From: Opitutaceae bacterium
GTDB lineage: Bacteria > Verrucomicrobiota > Verrucomicrobiia > Opitutales > Opitutaceae
Length of the DNA: 64,000 nt
Direction: 5' to 3'
Assembly: GCA_016795545.1 (NCBI GenBank)
Contig: JAEUGX010000034.1
Location: 1-64,000, forward strand
Below are positions 1 to 9,607 of this stretch, piece after piece. Position 1 is the first letter of the stretch. Every line of letters begins with the position of its first letter. A program made the translations under genes and the position numbers. The notes under the pieces were generated by a model. That model was given only the letters and a program-made list of their open reading frames with translations, searched no databases and was not told where the DNA came from.

Positions 1-33
1 CCGCCCAGGCGGCGCGGGCCCCCATGGGGGCCC
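1..33. repeat. Two adjacent palindromes at window edge
   Basis: Bases 1-12 form a short inverted repeat (CCGCC, 2-nt spacer, GGCGG). Bases 16-33 form a perfect 18-bp palindrome centred on AT at 24-25. They precede the lower-GC island remnant and could be a terminator-like structure of an upstream gene or an element boundary. The upstream context lies outside the window, so the role is unknown. Confidence 0.5.
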
Positions 34-204
34 CTCTGGACCCAACCAACCCTCCACTTGCAGTCGTAACCACAAACCCTAAACCATCCATCACCACCCC
101 GGGACTCTCATTTTAACCCTCCAGTTCCGGGGGGCAGGTCAGCGGAAGCACTGCAAAAAAGTGGAAAGGAGAATGCGAAATATAAGACCGCTCGTGATGA
201 TGCC

Positions 205-492
205 ATGTTCTATTCGCTGTTGCTGGCCAGTGAAGGGCGCACTCAGGAGATTGCCGTGAAGGTCACTCATGCTCGGATCGAATGGGGCAAGAAGGATATG
301 CTTAAAGAGATGGATCACCGAAACGAAAACATCTCGATCATTGTAAACAAATACGGAGAGGCTTCGATAGATTTGATAAAGAATCCTCGAAAAGAGGTGT
401 TGGCATTGCTTGAAAGACACGCCTTGGAGATTGCACGCGATCGTGAAGACGCGTCTGGGGCCGATGCGAAGGCACCCAAAAGGCCGAATTAA
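205..492 (+). CDS. Orphan hypothetical protein (possibly N-truncated)
   Basis: A 95-residue, charged, predicted soluble, mostly helical protein that I do not recognise. The reading frame is open back to about base 70 with no convincing earlier start, so either the ATG at 205 is the start or the gene is a 5'-truncated remnant. It has no signal peptide or membrane segment. Base composition is clearly lower in GC than the chromosome beyond 3 kb, and the next feature is a broken recombinase, so it probably belongs to a decayed mobile element. The coding status itself is uncertain. Confidence 0.4.
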   Translation: MFYSLLLASEGRTQEIAVKVTHARIEWGKKDMLKEMDHRNENISIIVNKYGEASIDLIKNPRKEVLALLERHALEIARDREDASGADAKAPKRPN

Positions 493-551
493 GCGCTCTA
501 GCGACGGCGCGCTAAATTCTCCGTACTACTCGCGCGGTGTTTCTGTAATAG

Positions 552-821
552 TCTGTCCCTTTAAATGTCCCACGAGCGGGAATCGTGTTCGTCGATGAGA
601 CTGGCAGACGGATGGATTTTCACGCCTTGCGTGCGACCTTCTGCACAATGTTGGCGGTCAATCACGTTCCACTTGCGGACGCTATGCAGCTGATGCGCCA
701 CAGCGACCAGAAACTGACGATGAAGCTCTACACGGATGCTTCGCAACTTGAACTGGCCACCTCAGTTGCCATGCTGCCCGCCGTGGGCCACGTAAAGTTC
801 AATCGCCTTGCCTGTTCATAA
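552..821 (+). pseudogene. Tyrosine recombinase/integrase, C-terminal fragment
   Basis: The C-terminal catalytic part of a tyrosine-family site-specific recombinase. The frame opens after a stop at 549-551, and recognisable similarity starts around the stretch reading AGIVFVDETGRR. It contains the box II HxxR core (FHALRATF), the downstream His region (LMRHSDQKLT) and the nucleophile tyrosine region (KLYTDA). The N-terminal DNA-binding domain and the first catalytic Arg are absent, leaving fewer than 90 codons where about 300-400 are usual. A short GTG-initiated ORF (585) exists, but the product could not recombine DNA. It is therefore a remnant of the element that inserted here, plausibly at tRNA-Pro (1810-1886), whose 3' end points toward it. 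Confidence 0.8.
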
Positions 822-832
822 TTAGCCAAAAA

Positions 833-1300
833 GTGAAAGCGCCGAAGCCAGGTCCACCAGCGAATAGGCCACCAGGTACAGTCCAGGTCGGAGGTCCCAT
901 CGAGTGGTTTTCTATCGCGATTGGAGTGAAAGGTGACGCATTGATTCCCGAAGAAATCACCGCGTTGTTGCAGCGTGAGCCCGACAGAGCGTGGCAGAAG
1001 GACAAGCCGGTGTATCGCGACGACGGCAGCATCAAACGTGTTCCTAAGTTTGGTGCGTGGTGGGCAGAGCTTAAGCGTGAACAGACCGATGAGTGGGATT
1101 GTGGTGAAGCGATTTCCGAACTGTTTTCGACGCTTCCCAGCGATCCCGTTATCTGGTGCAGGTTGGCAGAGAGATTCAGCCTGTCACTATCCGTCGGACT
1201 AAGCCTCGAGTCTTCAGGTTGTGGCTTCGAGCTCTCGCCAAAGATTCTGAGATTTCTCGGGGAGAGAGGCATCACCGCCGGATTCGAAATCTATTCTTAG
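833..1300 (+). CDS. DUF4279-like domain protein
   Basis: A 155-residue predicted cytoplasmic protein with a GTG start 12 nt after the integrase fragment's stop. The pattern resembles the DUF4279 family: an early strand (FSIAIGVKG) followed by a helix reading like 'IPEEITALLQREPDRAW', a central conserved Trp (FGAWWAEL), and a C-terminal segment 'ELSPKILRFLGERGITAGFEIYS'. Members are short cytosolic proteins of unknown function, often found as orphan cargo in accessory regions. There is no clear ribosome binding site. The following membrane-protein gene starts 10 nt downstream, so the two may be co-transcribed. Family assignment is by pattern recognition. Confidence 0.6.
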   Translation: MKAPKPGPPANRPPGTVQVGGPIEWFSIAIGVKGDALIPEEITALLQREPDRAWQKDKPVYRDDGSIKRVPKFGAWWAELKREQTDEWDCGEAISELFSTLPSDPVIWCRLAERFSLSLSVGLSLESSGCGFELSPKILRFLGERGITAGFEIYS

Positions 1301-1310
1301 GTCGGGAAAA

Positions 1311-1628
1311 ATGGCTAACAAGACGCCAAATCCAATCGCAGGTAGTGGAGAGAAGATTGATAAGGCGAAGCCGCAGGATTACCGGTATTGGTTCGGCGTT
1401 CTAGTGCTTACGCCCATTTTTATTGGCGTCTTTGCATTCCTCCCATTCGGCAAGAAGATCTTGGACCGAGGTTCGACGGTGGCGGTTTGGACTTATATGG
1501 TCGTTGCTGGACTGGTCGGATTGGTGGCACTTCATTTCTGGGCGCGTTGGGTCCCAGCTAGGATCTCATTGTTTCTCGGCATCGGGGTCTGGGCTATGTG
1601 CTTTTGGGTGGTTTGGCATCGCCAATAA
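1311..1628 (+). CDS. Small three-TM membrane protein, unknown
   Basis: A 105-residue protein starting at ATG 1311, 10 nt after the DUF4279-like gene. It has a charged N-terminus (~25 residues) followed by three hydrophobic segments: around residues 28-47 (FGVLVLTPIFIGVFAFLPF), 56-75 (TVAVWTYMVVAGLVGLVAL) and 83-102 (ISLFLGIGVWAMCFWVVW). This predicts an inner-membrane protein. No family is recognised. The pairing and spacing with the preceding gene suggest a two-gene cargo unit of the decayed island. Its GC content matches the island rather than the backbone. Confidence 0.55.
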   Translation: MANKTPNPIAGSGEKIDKAKPQDYRYWFGVLVLTPIFIGVFAFLPFGKKILDRGSTVAVWTYMVVAGLVGLVALHFWARWVPARISLFLGIGVWAMCFWVVWHRQ

Positions 1629-1809
1629 ATGAAGTTCGGTCGCGCAATTCAGTGTGTCCAAGAACGTGTCCAAAGCTTGCCCGCAACGGGGTTCAAGGGG
1701 TCGCAGCGAGTCGCGTGAAGTCGCACGATGTTCAGCTTGCAACTTCCTGCGCGTGCCGCTTTTAGTCGCGGTGAAACGCATTCAGTCCTCTCCTGCGTTT
1801 CGTTGAAAA
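1629..1809. other. Island/tRNA junction, no gene
   Basis: This non-coding stretch lies between the island cargo and the 3' end of tRNA-Pro. It contains a directly repeated octamer (GTGTCCAA at about 1652 and 1665). I found no copy of the tRNA-Pro 3' end on the island side, so an attachment-site duplicate is not demonstrated within the window. Confidence 0.5.
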
Positions 1810-1886
<77 letters not shown>

Positions 1887-2036
1887 ATGTTCCATCGGAA
1901 CGGCGAAGAAGACCCATGCGCCGACACGAGGCAAGTCCTTTTATTCCAGCCCCTCCGGGGGCGCTTTTTCGCGTCCAATTTGTGCTGCGTGTGGGCTGCA
2001 GGGATGGCCTGCCATCCGTAGCCTTATTCGCCTGCG

Positions 2037-2107
2037 GGAGTGATGTCGCTCCTACGCTATGGCTTTGGAGGGCATCCTTCGTCCGCGCTACGTTTGGCGA
2101 AGGATGG
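2037..2107 (-). repeat. tRNA-3'-linked palindromic repeat, copy A
   Basis: A ~70-nt repeat beginning with the CCA of tRNA-Arg and running downstream of it on the minus strand. Its first part forms a hairpin (CATCCTTCG/CGAAGGATG arms around a GC-rich loop). It aligns with copy B (2979-3048) over its whole length, with one indel and about ten mismatches. It may act as a terminator/processing hairpin or be a dispersed REP-like element. Confidence 0.8.
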
Positions 2108-2181
2108 CGTCCCCGGCGTGACTCGAACACGCGACCGTCGGTTTAGAAAACCGATGCTCTATCCAGCTGAGCTACGGGGAC
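2105..2181 (-). tRNA. tRNA-Arg(UCU)
   Basis: A 77-nt cloverleaf on the minus strand with encoded CCA. The acceptor is GUCCCCG/CGGGGAC with discriminator G. The anticodon stem UCGGU/ACCGA carries loop UUUCUAA, so the anticodon is UCU (Arg, AGA). It lies upstream of tRNA-Pro on the same strand, separated by about 220 nt that include repeat copy A. Confidence 0.95.
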
Positions 2182-2359
2182 AGAATTGATGGCTTTTTGG
2201 AGGCTCCGGCTCCGGATTGCAGTATTATTTCAGCGCGCCCAAAACCGCCGCGCCGGACTTGGCTGCGACGCAAATCTCCCTGCACCCTGGCGGAAAGCAA
2301 AGGCGGAAATGCCGGCCCTTACGATGGGCGGCGTATGAATCGTACCTGACCCTGATCGA

Positions 2360-2719
2360 TCAGAAGGTCGGCGTGACCGTGATGCTCTGGCCGGGCGCGA
2401 CAACGTAATCCATGCCACTACTCCAGCTGAGGTCATTGACCAGCACCTTGAACACCACGGGGATCGAGGCGTTTCTCACGGTGGCGGTCCAGAGATCGGC
2501 GCCGACGCAATCCATGGCGATTCCGCGGTCCCAACTCAGGCCCGGGCCCTCGCCGCGGAGGTAGAGGTGGTTGCCGAACCCGATATCGATCCGGGCGGAG
2601 ATGAAGGTGGCGGGCGGCTCCGAGACGACGGCGGGCTTCTTTTTGGCGGGAGCGGCGGTTTTTTTGGCGGGCGCCTTGCTGACCTTGGCGGCGGACGAAC
2701 TCTTGGCGGACTTTTTCAT
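2360..2719 (-). CDS. Small protein: K/A-rich tail plus carbohydrate-binding-like fold
   Basis: A 119-residue protein using the ATG at 2719 (reads MKKSAKSSSAAK). An upstream in-frame ATG at 2773 would add 18 unlikely residues. Residues ~1-35 are a low-complexity Lys/Ala/Pro basic tail resembling histone H1-like tails. The remainder is a compact beta domain containing 'LYLRGEGPGLSWDRG' and a conserved 'ADLWTATV' strand, reminiscent of the starch-binding/isoamylase N-terminal immunoglobulin-like fold that supplies 'GEGPGLSWDKG' motifs. No signal peptide is seen, so it is probably cytoplasmic. The basic tail could bind nucleic acid and the beta domain could bind glycan or phosphate; both are inference. 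It stands alone between tRNA-Arg and tRNA-Ala. Confidence 0.7.
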   Translation of the reverse strand: MKKSAKSSSAAKVSKAPAKKTAAPAKKKPAVVSEPPATFISARIDIGFGNHLYLRGEGPGLSWDRGIAMDCVGADLWTATVRNASIPVVFKVLVNDLSWSSGMDYVVAPGQSITVTPTF

Positions 2720-2905
2720 GATGGATTTCTGTTTTAGGAGGAGGAAGGAAGGCCTGTCTTTTTCCCATGACAAGCGACTCGCAACAGCAAATTTGAGGCC
2801 AGAACAACCAACCCGTTAACTGCCGGGCCGGGAAGGGGTAGCAGTTCCGGAAAATTTTGTTTTACTCCCGGCAAATCGTCCCTCAATAGCTTCCCCTCAC
2901 TTCAC

Positions 2906-2981
2906 GGGGCAGTAGCTCAGTTGATAGAGCGCGTCGTTCGCAACGACGAGGTCGTCGGTTTGATCCCGATCTGCTCCACCA
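2906..2981 (+). tRNA. tRNA-Ala(CGC)
   Basis: A 76-nt cloverleaf including CCA. The acceptor GGGGCAG/CUGCUCC contains the G3:U70 wobble that defines alanine identity. The anticodon stem CGUCG/CGACG carries loop UUCGCAA, giving anticodon CGC (Ala, GCG). Repeat copy B starts within its CCA. Confidence 0.95.
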
Positions 2982-3048
2982 TCCTTCGCCAAGCGCAGCG
3001 CGGACGAAGGATGCCCTTCGAAGCTTCAGCGTAGGAGGGAGTCACTCC
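2979..3048 (+). repeat. tRNA-3'-linked palindromic repeat, copy B
   Basis: The second copy of the repeat at 2037-2107, in the same orientation relative to its tRNA: it begins exactly at the CCA of tRNA-Ala. The arms CATCCTTCG and CGAAGGATG pair around a 16-nt loop. Its distal end runs a few bases into the stop-codon region of the oppositely oriented acyltransferase gene. Confidence 0.8.
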
Positions 3049-3671
3049 GGCATATCCGGGTTGATGGAGAGCAGGGCATTCCGGACATCGGCGGCGTCGG
3101 GCTTGCTGCCGTCGGCACGCTCCGCCGGCAGCAGCAGGCAACGCATCTTGATCCGGGAGAATGGCCAGGGGATGTAGAAACGGTCCCAGCTCCTGAGCCG
3201 CCGGGCCCGGGTGAACTCGGCGCCGAGCAGGACCATCGGGGCCTTCAACCGGCGGGTCACCACCAGGACCCCGGGCTCGACGACGTAAAGCGGACCGCGC
3301 GGGCCGTCGGGGGTGATGCCGATGTCGTTGCCGTCACGCATGACTTCAATCAGCGTCCGCGCGGCCTCGCGTCCGAACTGGCTGCTCGATCCCCGGACCG
3401 GATGCAGGCCGATCATGCGGTAGAAAGCCGCCAGCCAGGCGCCGTCCTTGCTGGCGCTGACCAGCCCGAACAGGCGGCGCCGCGTGCGGTAACGCCGGAA
3501 GATCTCCGCCGACAGGAAAAGCCGGTTGTGCCAGAGCACCACTGCGGCCGGCTGGTCGGAATACGTGAGGCGCTGGAGGGTTTCCGGGTCGGCCTCGAAC
3601 CGCAGCGTCCGGCCCCAGGTCCGGACCAGCAGGGCCAGCAGCCAGAGCAGGAGCCGGCGCCAGCCGCGCAC
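3042..3671 (-). CDS. DUF374 lysophospholipid acyltransferase family protein
   Basis: A predicted membrane-associated acyltransferase that transfers an acyl chain onto a lipid or lipid-A-like acceptor at the inner membrane. Visible features are an N-terminal hydrophobic segment (RLLLWLLALLVRTW), the DUF374-type segment 'VVLWHNRLFLSAEIF' corresponding to the acyltransferase H-box region, 'FGLVSASKDGAWLAAFYR', 'PVRGSSSQFGREAARTLIE', and 'GITPDGPRGPLY', which matches the family's conserved DGP-RGP motif. The likely start is the GTG at 3671 (209 residues, usual for the family). The open frame extends to 3869, but that part is low-complexity and overlaps the divergent gene's start. The family is well recognised; the substrate is unknown. 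Confidence 0.8.
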   Translation of the reverse strand: MRGWRRLLLWLLALLVRTWGRTLRFEADPETLQRLTYSDQPAAVVLWHNRLFLSAEIFRRYRTRRRLFGLVSASKDGAWLAAFYRMIGLHPVRGSSSQFGREAARTLIEVMRDGNDIGITPDGPRGPLYVVEPGVLVVTRRLKAPMVLLGAEFTRARRLRSWDRFYIPWPFSRIKMRCLLLPAERADGSKPDAADVRNALLSINPDMPE

Positions 3672-3834
3672 CTCGTTGATCGTTTCTGTGGCTTCCGAAT
3701 GCAGGCCCCCGTTATGCGCGCAAGGCGGGGCGGCCGCCAAGTTAAACTTGAGCCGAGCCCGCGCCGCCGCGACGCTGGCGGGAGTGCCGACGCCCCTGCC
3801 GCCCTGCCCCCACCTCCCCAACCCGCCGGCGCGC

Positions 3835-4326
3835 ATGGACGCCGGAGACCTCTCCCGCCACGGCCGCACCCGCGACGGCGGCTTCTACCTCACCGCGCTG
3901 ACCTACGCGCACTACCTCTGGCAGCGACGGCTGGCCGCGCGGGCCATCCTGGCGCTCGACCGGGCGCTCGGCGCCGACCTCCGCGGCGACGAACCCCAGC
4001 TCCAGGCCTGGCCGCTGCCCTACCGGCCGATGGCCTGGTTCCTCCGCCACACCCCGCCGGAATTGTTCGTCGGCAATCCGCGCGTGCATTTCCAGCATCT
4101 CGCCGACCGCATGAACGAGCCTCGCCGCGACCAGCGCCGCTGGCGCGCGTGGGCCTGCTGGGCGCTCACCCGCGTGGTGCAGCCCGGGCTCCCCGGCGAC
4201 CCCAAACACCGGGTCGTCGAGCCCACCGTCGATGAAATAGCGCAAAAACTCGAATTTCACGGCGTGCGGGGAGAGAAAATCCTGTGGAAATCTGTTTGGC
4301 AGGATGCGGTGAATGAACTCCACTGA
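3835..4326 (+). CDS. Conserved hypothetical protein, soluble
   Basis: A 163-residue protein from ATG 3835, transcribed divergently from the acyltransferase (about 160 bp between starts). It is rich in Trp, Arg and His, with segments such as 'DGGFYLTALTYAHYLWQR' and 'LPYRPMAWFLRHTP', and a C-terminal 'EKILWKSVWQDAV'. The pattern is of helical segments with conserved aromatics and no signal peptide or membrane span. I do not recognise the family. The open frame reaches upstream to 3526, but only the portion after 3835 looks protein-like. Confidence 0.65.
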   Translation: MDAGDLSRHGRTRDGGFYLTALTYAHYLWQRRLAARAILALDRALGADLRGDEPQLQAWPLPYRPMAWFLRHTPPELFVGNPRVHFQHLADRMNEPRRDQRRWRAWACWALTRVVQPGLPGDPKHRVVEPTVDEIAQKLEFHGVRGEKILWKSVWQDAVNELH

Positions 4327-4406
4327 CCGGTGATTTTTGCGCGGCCGCGGCACCCCGCGCCGCCCGCTGTCCCACCCCTGCGCTTCCCCCCTCCCCCTCC
4401 CCGCCC

Positions 4407-4859
4407 ATGATCCGCAAGCTCAGCCTCCTCCTCCTGCTGGGAATCCTCTCCGCCTCTTCTATGCAAGCATCCGACTCCGTCACCCGCGCCGTCATCGCCG
4501 GCGAAAAAGCCCGCAACGCCGCGCTCCTCGCCGGCGACGTCAACGCCGTCGCCGCCGTCCTGGCCGACGACCTGCGCTACATCCACAGCACCGGCAAGCT
4601 CGAGTCCAAGGCCGACATCCTCAAGGCCGTGACTGCAAAGACGCTGGCCTACCAGCGCATGGAGACGCTCAACCTGAATGTCGCCGAAGTGACTCCCGGG
4701 GTCGCCGTGCTCACCGGCACCATCGACCAACGGAAGCTAACTCCCACGGGCAGCTGGACCGACGCCAAGCTGCTCTTCCAGGCGGTGTGGCGCCTCGACG
4801 GCGGCGCCTGGCGCCTGGTCGCCATGCAGACCGCGCTGCCCCCGGCGCCTGCGAAGTAA
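4407..4859 (+). CDS. Secreted NTF2/SnoaL-like (DUF4440-type) protein
   Basis: A 150-residue protein with a clear signal peptide (MIRKLSLLLLLGILSASSMQA, cleavage near residue 21), so periplasmic or secreted. The mature part has the nuclear-transport-factor-2-like cone fold pattern of DUF4440 proteins: an N-terminal helix pair (EKARNAALLAGDVNAVAAVL) followed by 'ADDLRYIHSTGKLESKADIL', and then strands 'VAVLTGTIDQRK' and 'FQAVWRLDGGAWRLVAMQ'. Members are small ligand-binding or enzyme-like domains without a common activity. It has no obvious operon partner, and the rhombosortase gene converges on it 26 nt downstream. Confidence 0.8.
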   Translation: MIRKLSLLLLLGILSASSMQASDSVTRAVIAGEKARNAALLAGDVNAVAAVLADDLRYIHSTGKLESKADILKAVTAKTLAYQRMETLNLNVAEVTPGVAVLTGTIDQRKLTPTGSWTDAKLLFQAVWRLDGGAWRLVAMQTALPPAPAK

Positions 4860-4885
4860 GCGGCGCCGCGCCGCATGCGCAGATG

Positions 4886-5506
4886 TCAGGACCGGCGGCC
4901 GACGTCGGTCCTGGCCGGCTCCGCAACTTTTCTCCGCAGCCACAGGAACACCCCCGTGCAGACGACGCCGCCGGCGTGGGCGAGCGGGACCGTGCGTATG
5001 CCGTCGAAGCCCTGCACCATCAGCGGCGCCCGCGCGATCAGTTCGTGCAGGAGCTTCGCCGCGACCAGCGCCAGGACGCCGATCCACGGCCAGCGCGGCT
5101 CGTCCCGGCGCCGCAGCTGCAGCCCCGCGAGCAGCACCAGGGTCCCCGTCGCCAGGCCGGAAATGCCCGCGTAGCGCAGGAGGGCCGGATCAAACGCGAG
5201 CAGCAGCACCGAGATCAGCCCCGGGGTCACGGCGTAGAACCACCGGGCTCGGGCCGGCCAGAGTCGTTCCAGCCAGCAGCCCGCCGGCAGGAACACCGCC
5301 AGGTCCCACAAAAAATGGCTCGCTCCCCAGTGGACCACGTGCCCCGTCCACAGCCGCCAAACCTGGCCCTGGAGGATCAATCCCCGCTCATACAGCAGCG
5401 CCCAGGTCAGCGGCTCGACCAGCAAGGCGGCCGCCGCAATCAGCCCGATGCCGAGTGTGGCCCAGGGCCATGCGGGCCGAGTTCCCGAAGGATCCGAATT
5501 CTGCAC
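4886..5506 (-). CDS. rrtA: Rhombosortase (rhomboid-family intramembrane protease)
   Basis: A predicted intramembrane serine protease of the rhombosortase subfamily, which processes C-terminal GlyGly-CTERM sorting signals on type II-secreted proteins in other bacteria. Five to six hydrophobic segments are visible. With the GTG start at 5506 (206 residues), the catalytic serine falls in 'YAGISGLATG' (about S116) and the catalytic histidine in 'PLAHAGG' (about H177). The rhombosortase-type 'WRLWTGHVVHWGASHFLWDL' precedes them. The open frame extends to 5641, but that N-terminus is Arg/Pro-rich and unlikely. The gene is divergent from gspD, consistent with a role on type II substrates. No GlyGly-CTERM protein was found in this window. 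Confidence 0.8.
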   Translation of the reverse strand: MQNSDPSGTRPAWPWATLGIGLIAAAALLVEPLTWALLYERGLILQGQVWRLWTGHVVHWGASHFLWDLAVFLPAGCWLERLWPARARWFYAVTPGLISVLLLAFDPALLRYAGISGLATGTLVLLAGLQLRRRDEPRWPWIGVLALVAAKLLHELIARAPLMVQGFDGIRTVPLAHAGGVVCTGVFLWLRRKVAEPARTDVGRRS

Positions 5507-5841
5507 CGCGGCAGCCAAGCGATTCCGGCCTTGTCGGCAATGCCGCGTTCCCCCTCGGGGTCCGAATCCCCCGGACCGCGCCGTCCCGGAACAAGCGGGG
5601 CGGATTCGGGTAATTCTAGGAGGCCGGGCCGGGGGTCGCACCCACTCCGGCTGCCCCGCGCCGCCACCCTGCTCCGCCCAACCTTGTAGTGTTACAGATA
5701 TCTAACAGAATTCGGGCAAATCCGGCCCTCTGCCGGCCATCCCACAGCTTGCCAAATGTCGCTGGAACAGCTTTTAAGGTTACCTGACGCCGGCCACGTC
5801 GTCTCGATGCCTGCCAACCTACCTCCCGTATCCGGGACTCC
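5507..5841. promoter_or_regulatory. Divergent rrtA/gspD intergenic region with inverted repeat
   Basis: A 335-bp region between divergent rhombosortase and secretin genes. At 5690-5707 there is an inverted repeat (TGTTA, 8-nt spacer, TAACA) around an AT-rich centre (AGATATCT). This is unusual for this GC-rich sequence and sits about 135 bp upstream of gspD. It could be an operator or part of a promoter. No confident -35/-10 pair was found. Confidence 0.35.
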
Positions 5842-7872
5842 ATGAAAAACTTATTTTCACCGACGCCTCGCCTCCTGGCCGGCGTGCTCATCGCCGCGGG
5901 TTTCGGTCTGCCGGCAGGCGCCCAGCCGACGCCCGCCCCCGCCACCGCCTCGCCGAACGCCCCGGCGCCTTCCGATTCGGTCGGCCCCATCACGCTGCGG
6001 GACGAGAGCATCGAGCAGGTGCTGGCTCTGCTGGAACGCTGGACGGGCAAGACGATCCTCCGTCCCCAGGCCCTGCCAAACGCCACCATCACCCTGAACC
6101 TCCGCGGCAGCGTGACCCGCGAGGAGGCGATGCGGGCCCTCGAAACCCTGCTCGCCATGAACGGCGTGGCCATCAGCACGCTCGACGACAAATTCCTCAA
6201 GGTCACCGCGTTGAGCTCCGCGAAATCCGAGGCCCCCGAACTCATCACGGGATCGACCCTCGAGCTGCCCCCCAGCGGGCGCGTCGCCAGCAAGGTTTTC
6301 CAGCTGAATTTCCTGCGCATCTCCGAGTTCATGCCGCAGGTCGCCGGCCTGCTCAATCCGGTCGCCGGCAGCCCCCCGGTCGTTTTCGAGAAGGCCAACG
6401 CCGCGCTGGTCACGGATTCCCTGACCAACCTGCAGCGGATCGAGACGCTGGTGAACCGCCTGGACCAGCCGGTGCTCGCCGGGCTCCAGCCCAAGTTCTA
6501 CCAGCTCCGCAACGGCGCCAAGGCCAGCGACGTCGTGAACAAGATGCGCACCATCCTGTCCGGCGCGCTCCAGAACCAGATCGGCACCGCCACCTCCTAC
6601 AACGCCGACGACCGCACCAACCAGGTCATCCTGGTCGCCGACCCCCGCCAGCACGCCTTTTTCGACGACCTGGTCGCGAAGCTCGACGTCCCATCCGACC
6701 CCAACACCCGCAACGAGGTGATCTACCTCAAGCACGCCGCGGCCAAGGACGTCGCCACCCTCCTGAGCCAGCTGGTCTCGGGCCAGAACAGCGCCGCGAA
6801 GAGCAGCGGCCAGGAGACGTCGGTGCGTCCGATCGCCGCGCCGGCCGCCAACGCGCCGGCGCCCGGCGCCGCCCCCGGACCGGCCCCGGCCGTCGCCACC
6901 CTGGCCGGCATCAGCCTCGAGTCGTCGAACCAGTTCAGCTCGCTCCTGACGATCCTGCCCGAGGAGCGCAGCAATTCCATCGTCGTCTCCGGCACGGTCG
7001 ACGACATCCGCCTGATCAACGACCTGGTGGCGCGCATCGACGTCCTGCTGGCCCAGGTCCGCATCGAGGTCGTCATCGCGGAGGTCACCCTCGAGGACAA
7101 CGCCACCTCCGGCATCAGCGAGCTCGGGCTGAAGGTGGTCGGCGACAAGCTCGTCGGCTTCAGCGGCAAGGGCGCCGGCATCGGCGTGACCGACGGCACG
7201 ATCACCAGCCCGGGCGCCTCCGGCAGCGGCACCGACCTGGCGGCCACGATCGCGCTCTCCACCACGCCCCGCAAGTCCAACGCCAACATCCTGTCCGTGC
7301 CCAACATCATCACGACGCACAACAAGGAGGGCAAAATCTTCGTCGGCGAGCAGCGGCCGGTCATCAGCAGCTACCTCAACGACACCGCCTCGACCGGCAC
7401 GATCACGGGCTCGGGCTACCGCTCGACCGTCTCGTCCAAGGACATCGGCATCGACCTGACCGTCAAGCCGCTCATCGGCCTGGACGGCGCGGTGCAGCTC
7501 GAGATCAAGCAGGAGGTGAACGACGTCCTCGGCGACATCACCATCGACGGCAACCCCCAGCCCCGCATCGGGCGCCGCGCCACCGAGTCGTTCGTCAGCG
7601 TCAAGAGCGGCGAGATCATCGTGCTCGGCGGCCTCCAGCGCACGTCGCAGTCGCGCGGCACCAACCGGCTCGGCCCCATCCCCATCATCGGCGAGCTGCT
7701 GGGCACGCGCACGCGCAACCAGACCCGCACCGACCTCGTCTTCTTCCTGCGGCCCACCGTGCTCACGAACACCCCGGCCGACAACTCCGAGGCGATGCGG
7801 CAGGTCGAGCAGTTCCCCAAGGAGCATCGCGACCGGGTCAAGGACGTCCTGGCCTCCGAGCCGGGTTCCTGA
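5842..7872 (+). CDS. gspD: Type II secretion system secretin GspD
   Basis: The outer-membrane channel of the type II secretion system. This 676-residue protein has a signal peptide (cleavage near AGAQ, residue 27) and a Pro/Ala linker. The N0 domain (~48-120) contains 'SIEQVLALLERWTGKTIL'. The N1-N3 repeats follow, including 'ERSNSIVVSGTVDDIRLINDLVARID', and are interrupted by a ~45-residue Ala/Pro insertion around 325-355. The C-terminal secretin barrel domain (~400-640) has 'VRIEVVIAEVTLEDN', 'ILSVPNIITTHNKEGKIFVG' and 'GLQRTSQSRGTNRLGPIPIIGELLG', diagnostic of the family. No lipobox is seen. gspE starts 3 nt after the stop, so gspD-E-F form one operon. Confidence 0.95.
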   Translation: MKNLFSPTPRLLAGVLIAAGFGLPAGAQPTPAPATASPNAPAPSDSVGPITLRDESIEQVLALLERWTGKTILRPQALPNATITLNLRGSVTREEAMRALETLLAMNGVAISTLDDKFLKVTALSSAKSEAPELITGSTLELPPSGRVASKVFQLNFLRISEFMPQVAGLLNPVAGSPPVVFEKANAALVTDSLTNLQRIETLVNRLDQPVLAGLQPKFYQLRNGAKASDVVNKMRTILSGALQNQIGTATSYNADDRTNQVILVADPRQHAFFDDLVAKLDVPSDPNTRNEVIYLKHAAAKDVATLLSQLVSGQNSAAKSSGQETSVRPIAAPAANAPAPGAAPGPAPAVATLAGISLESSNQFSSLLTILPEERSNSIVVSGTVDDIRLINDLVARIDVLLAQVRIEVVIAEVTLEDNATSGISELGLKVVGDKLVGFSGKGAGIGVTDGTITSPGASGSGTDLAATIALSTTPRKSNANILSVPNIITTHNKEGKIFVGEQRPVISSYLNDTASTGTITGSGYRSTVSSKDIGIDLTVKPLIGLDGAVQLEIKQEVNDVLGDITIDGNPQPRIGRRATESFVSVKSGEIIVLGGLQRTSQSRGTNRLGPIPIIGELLGTRTRNQTRTDLVFFLRPTVLTNTPADNSEAMRQVEQFPKEHRDRVKDVLASEPGS

Positions 7873-7875
7873 GCC

Positions 7876-9573
<1,698 letters not shown>

Positions 9574-9607
9574 GCCCGCCCGCCGGCCGCTGATTCCCGC
9601 CGTCCCC

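Noticed and set aside
833..1628. Toxin-antitoxin or immunity pair in the island remnant
   Set aside because: The two adjacent small genes are suggestive by layout only; no toxin, antitoxin or immunity motif is visible.
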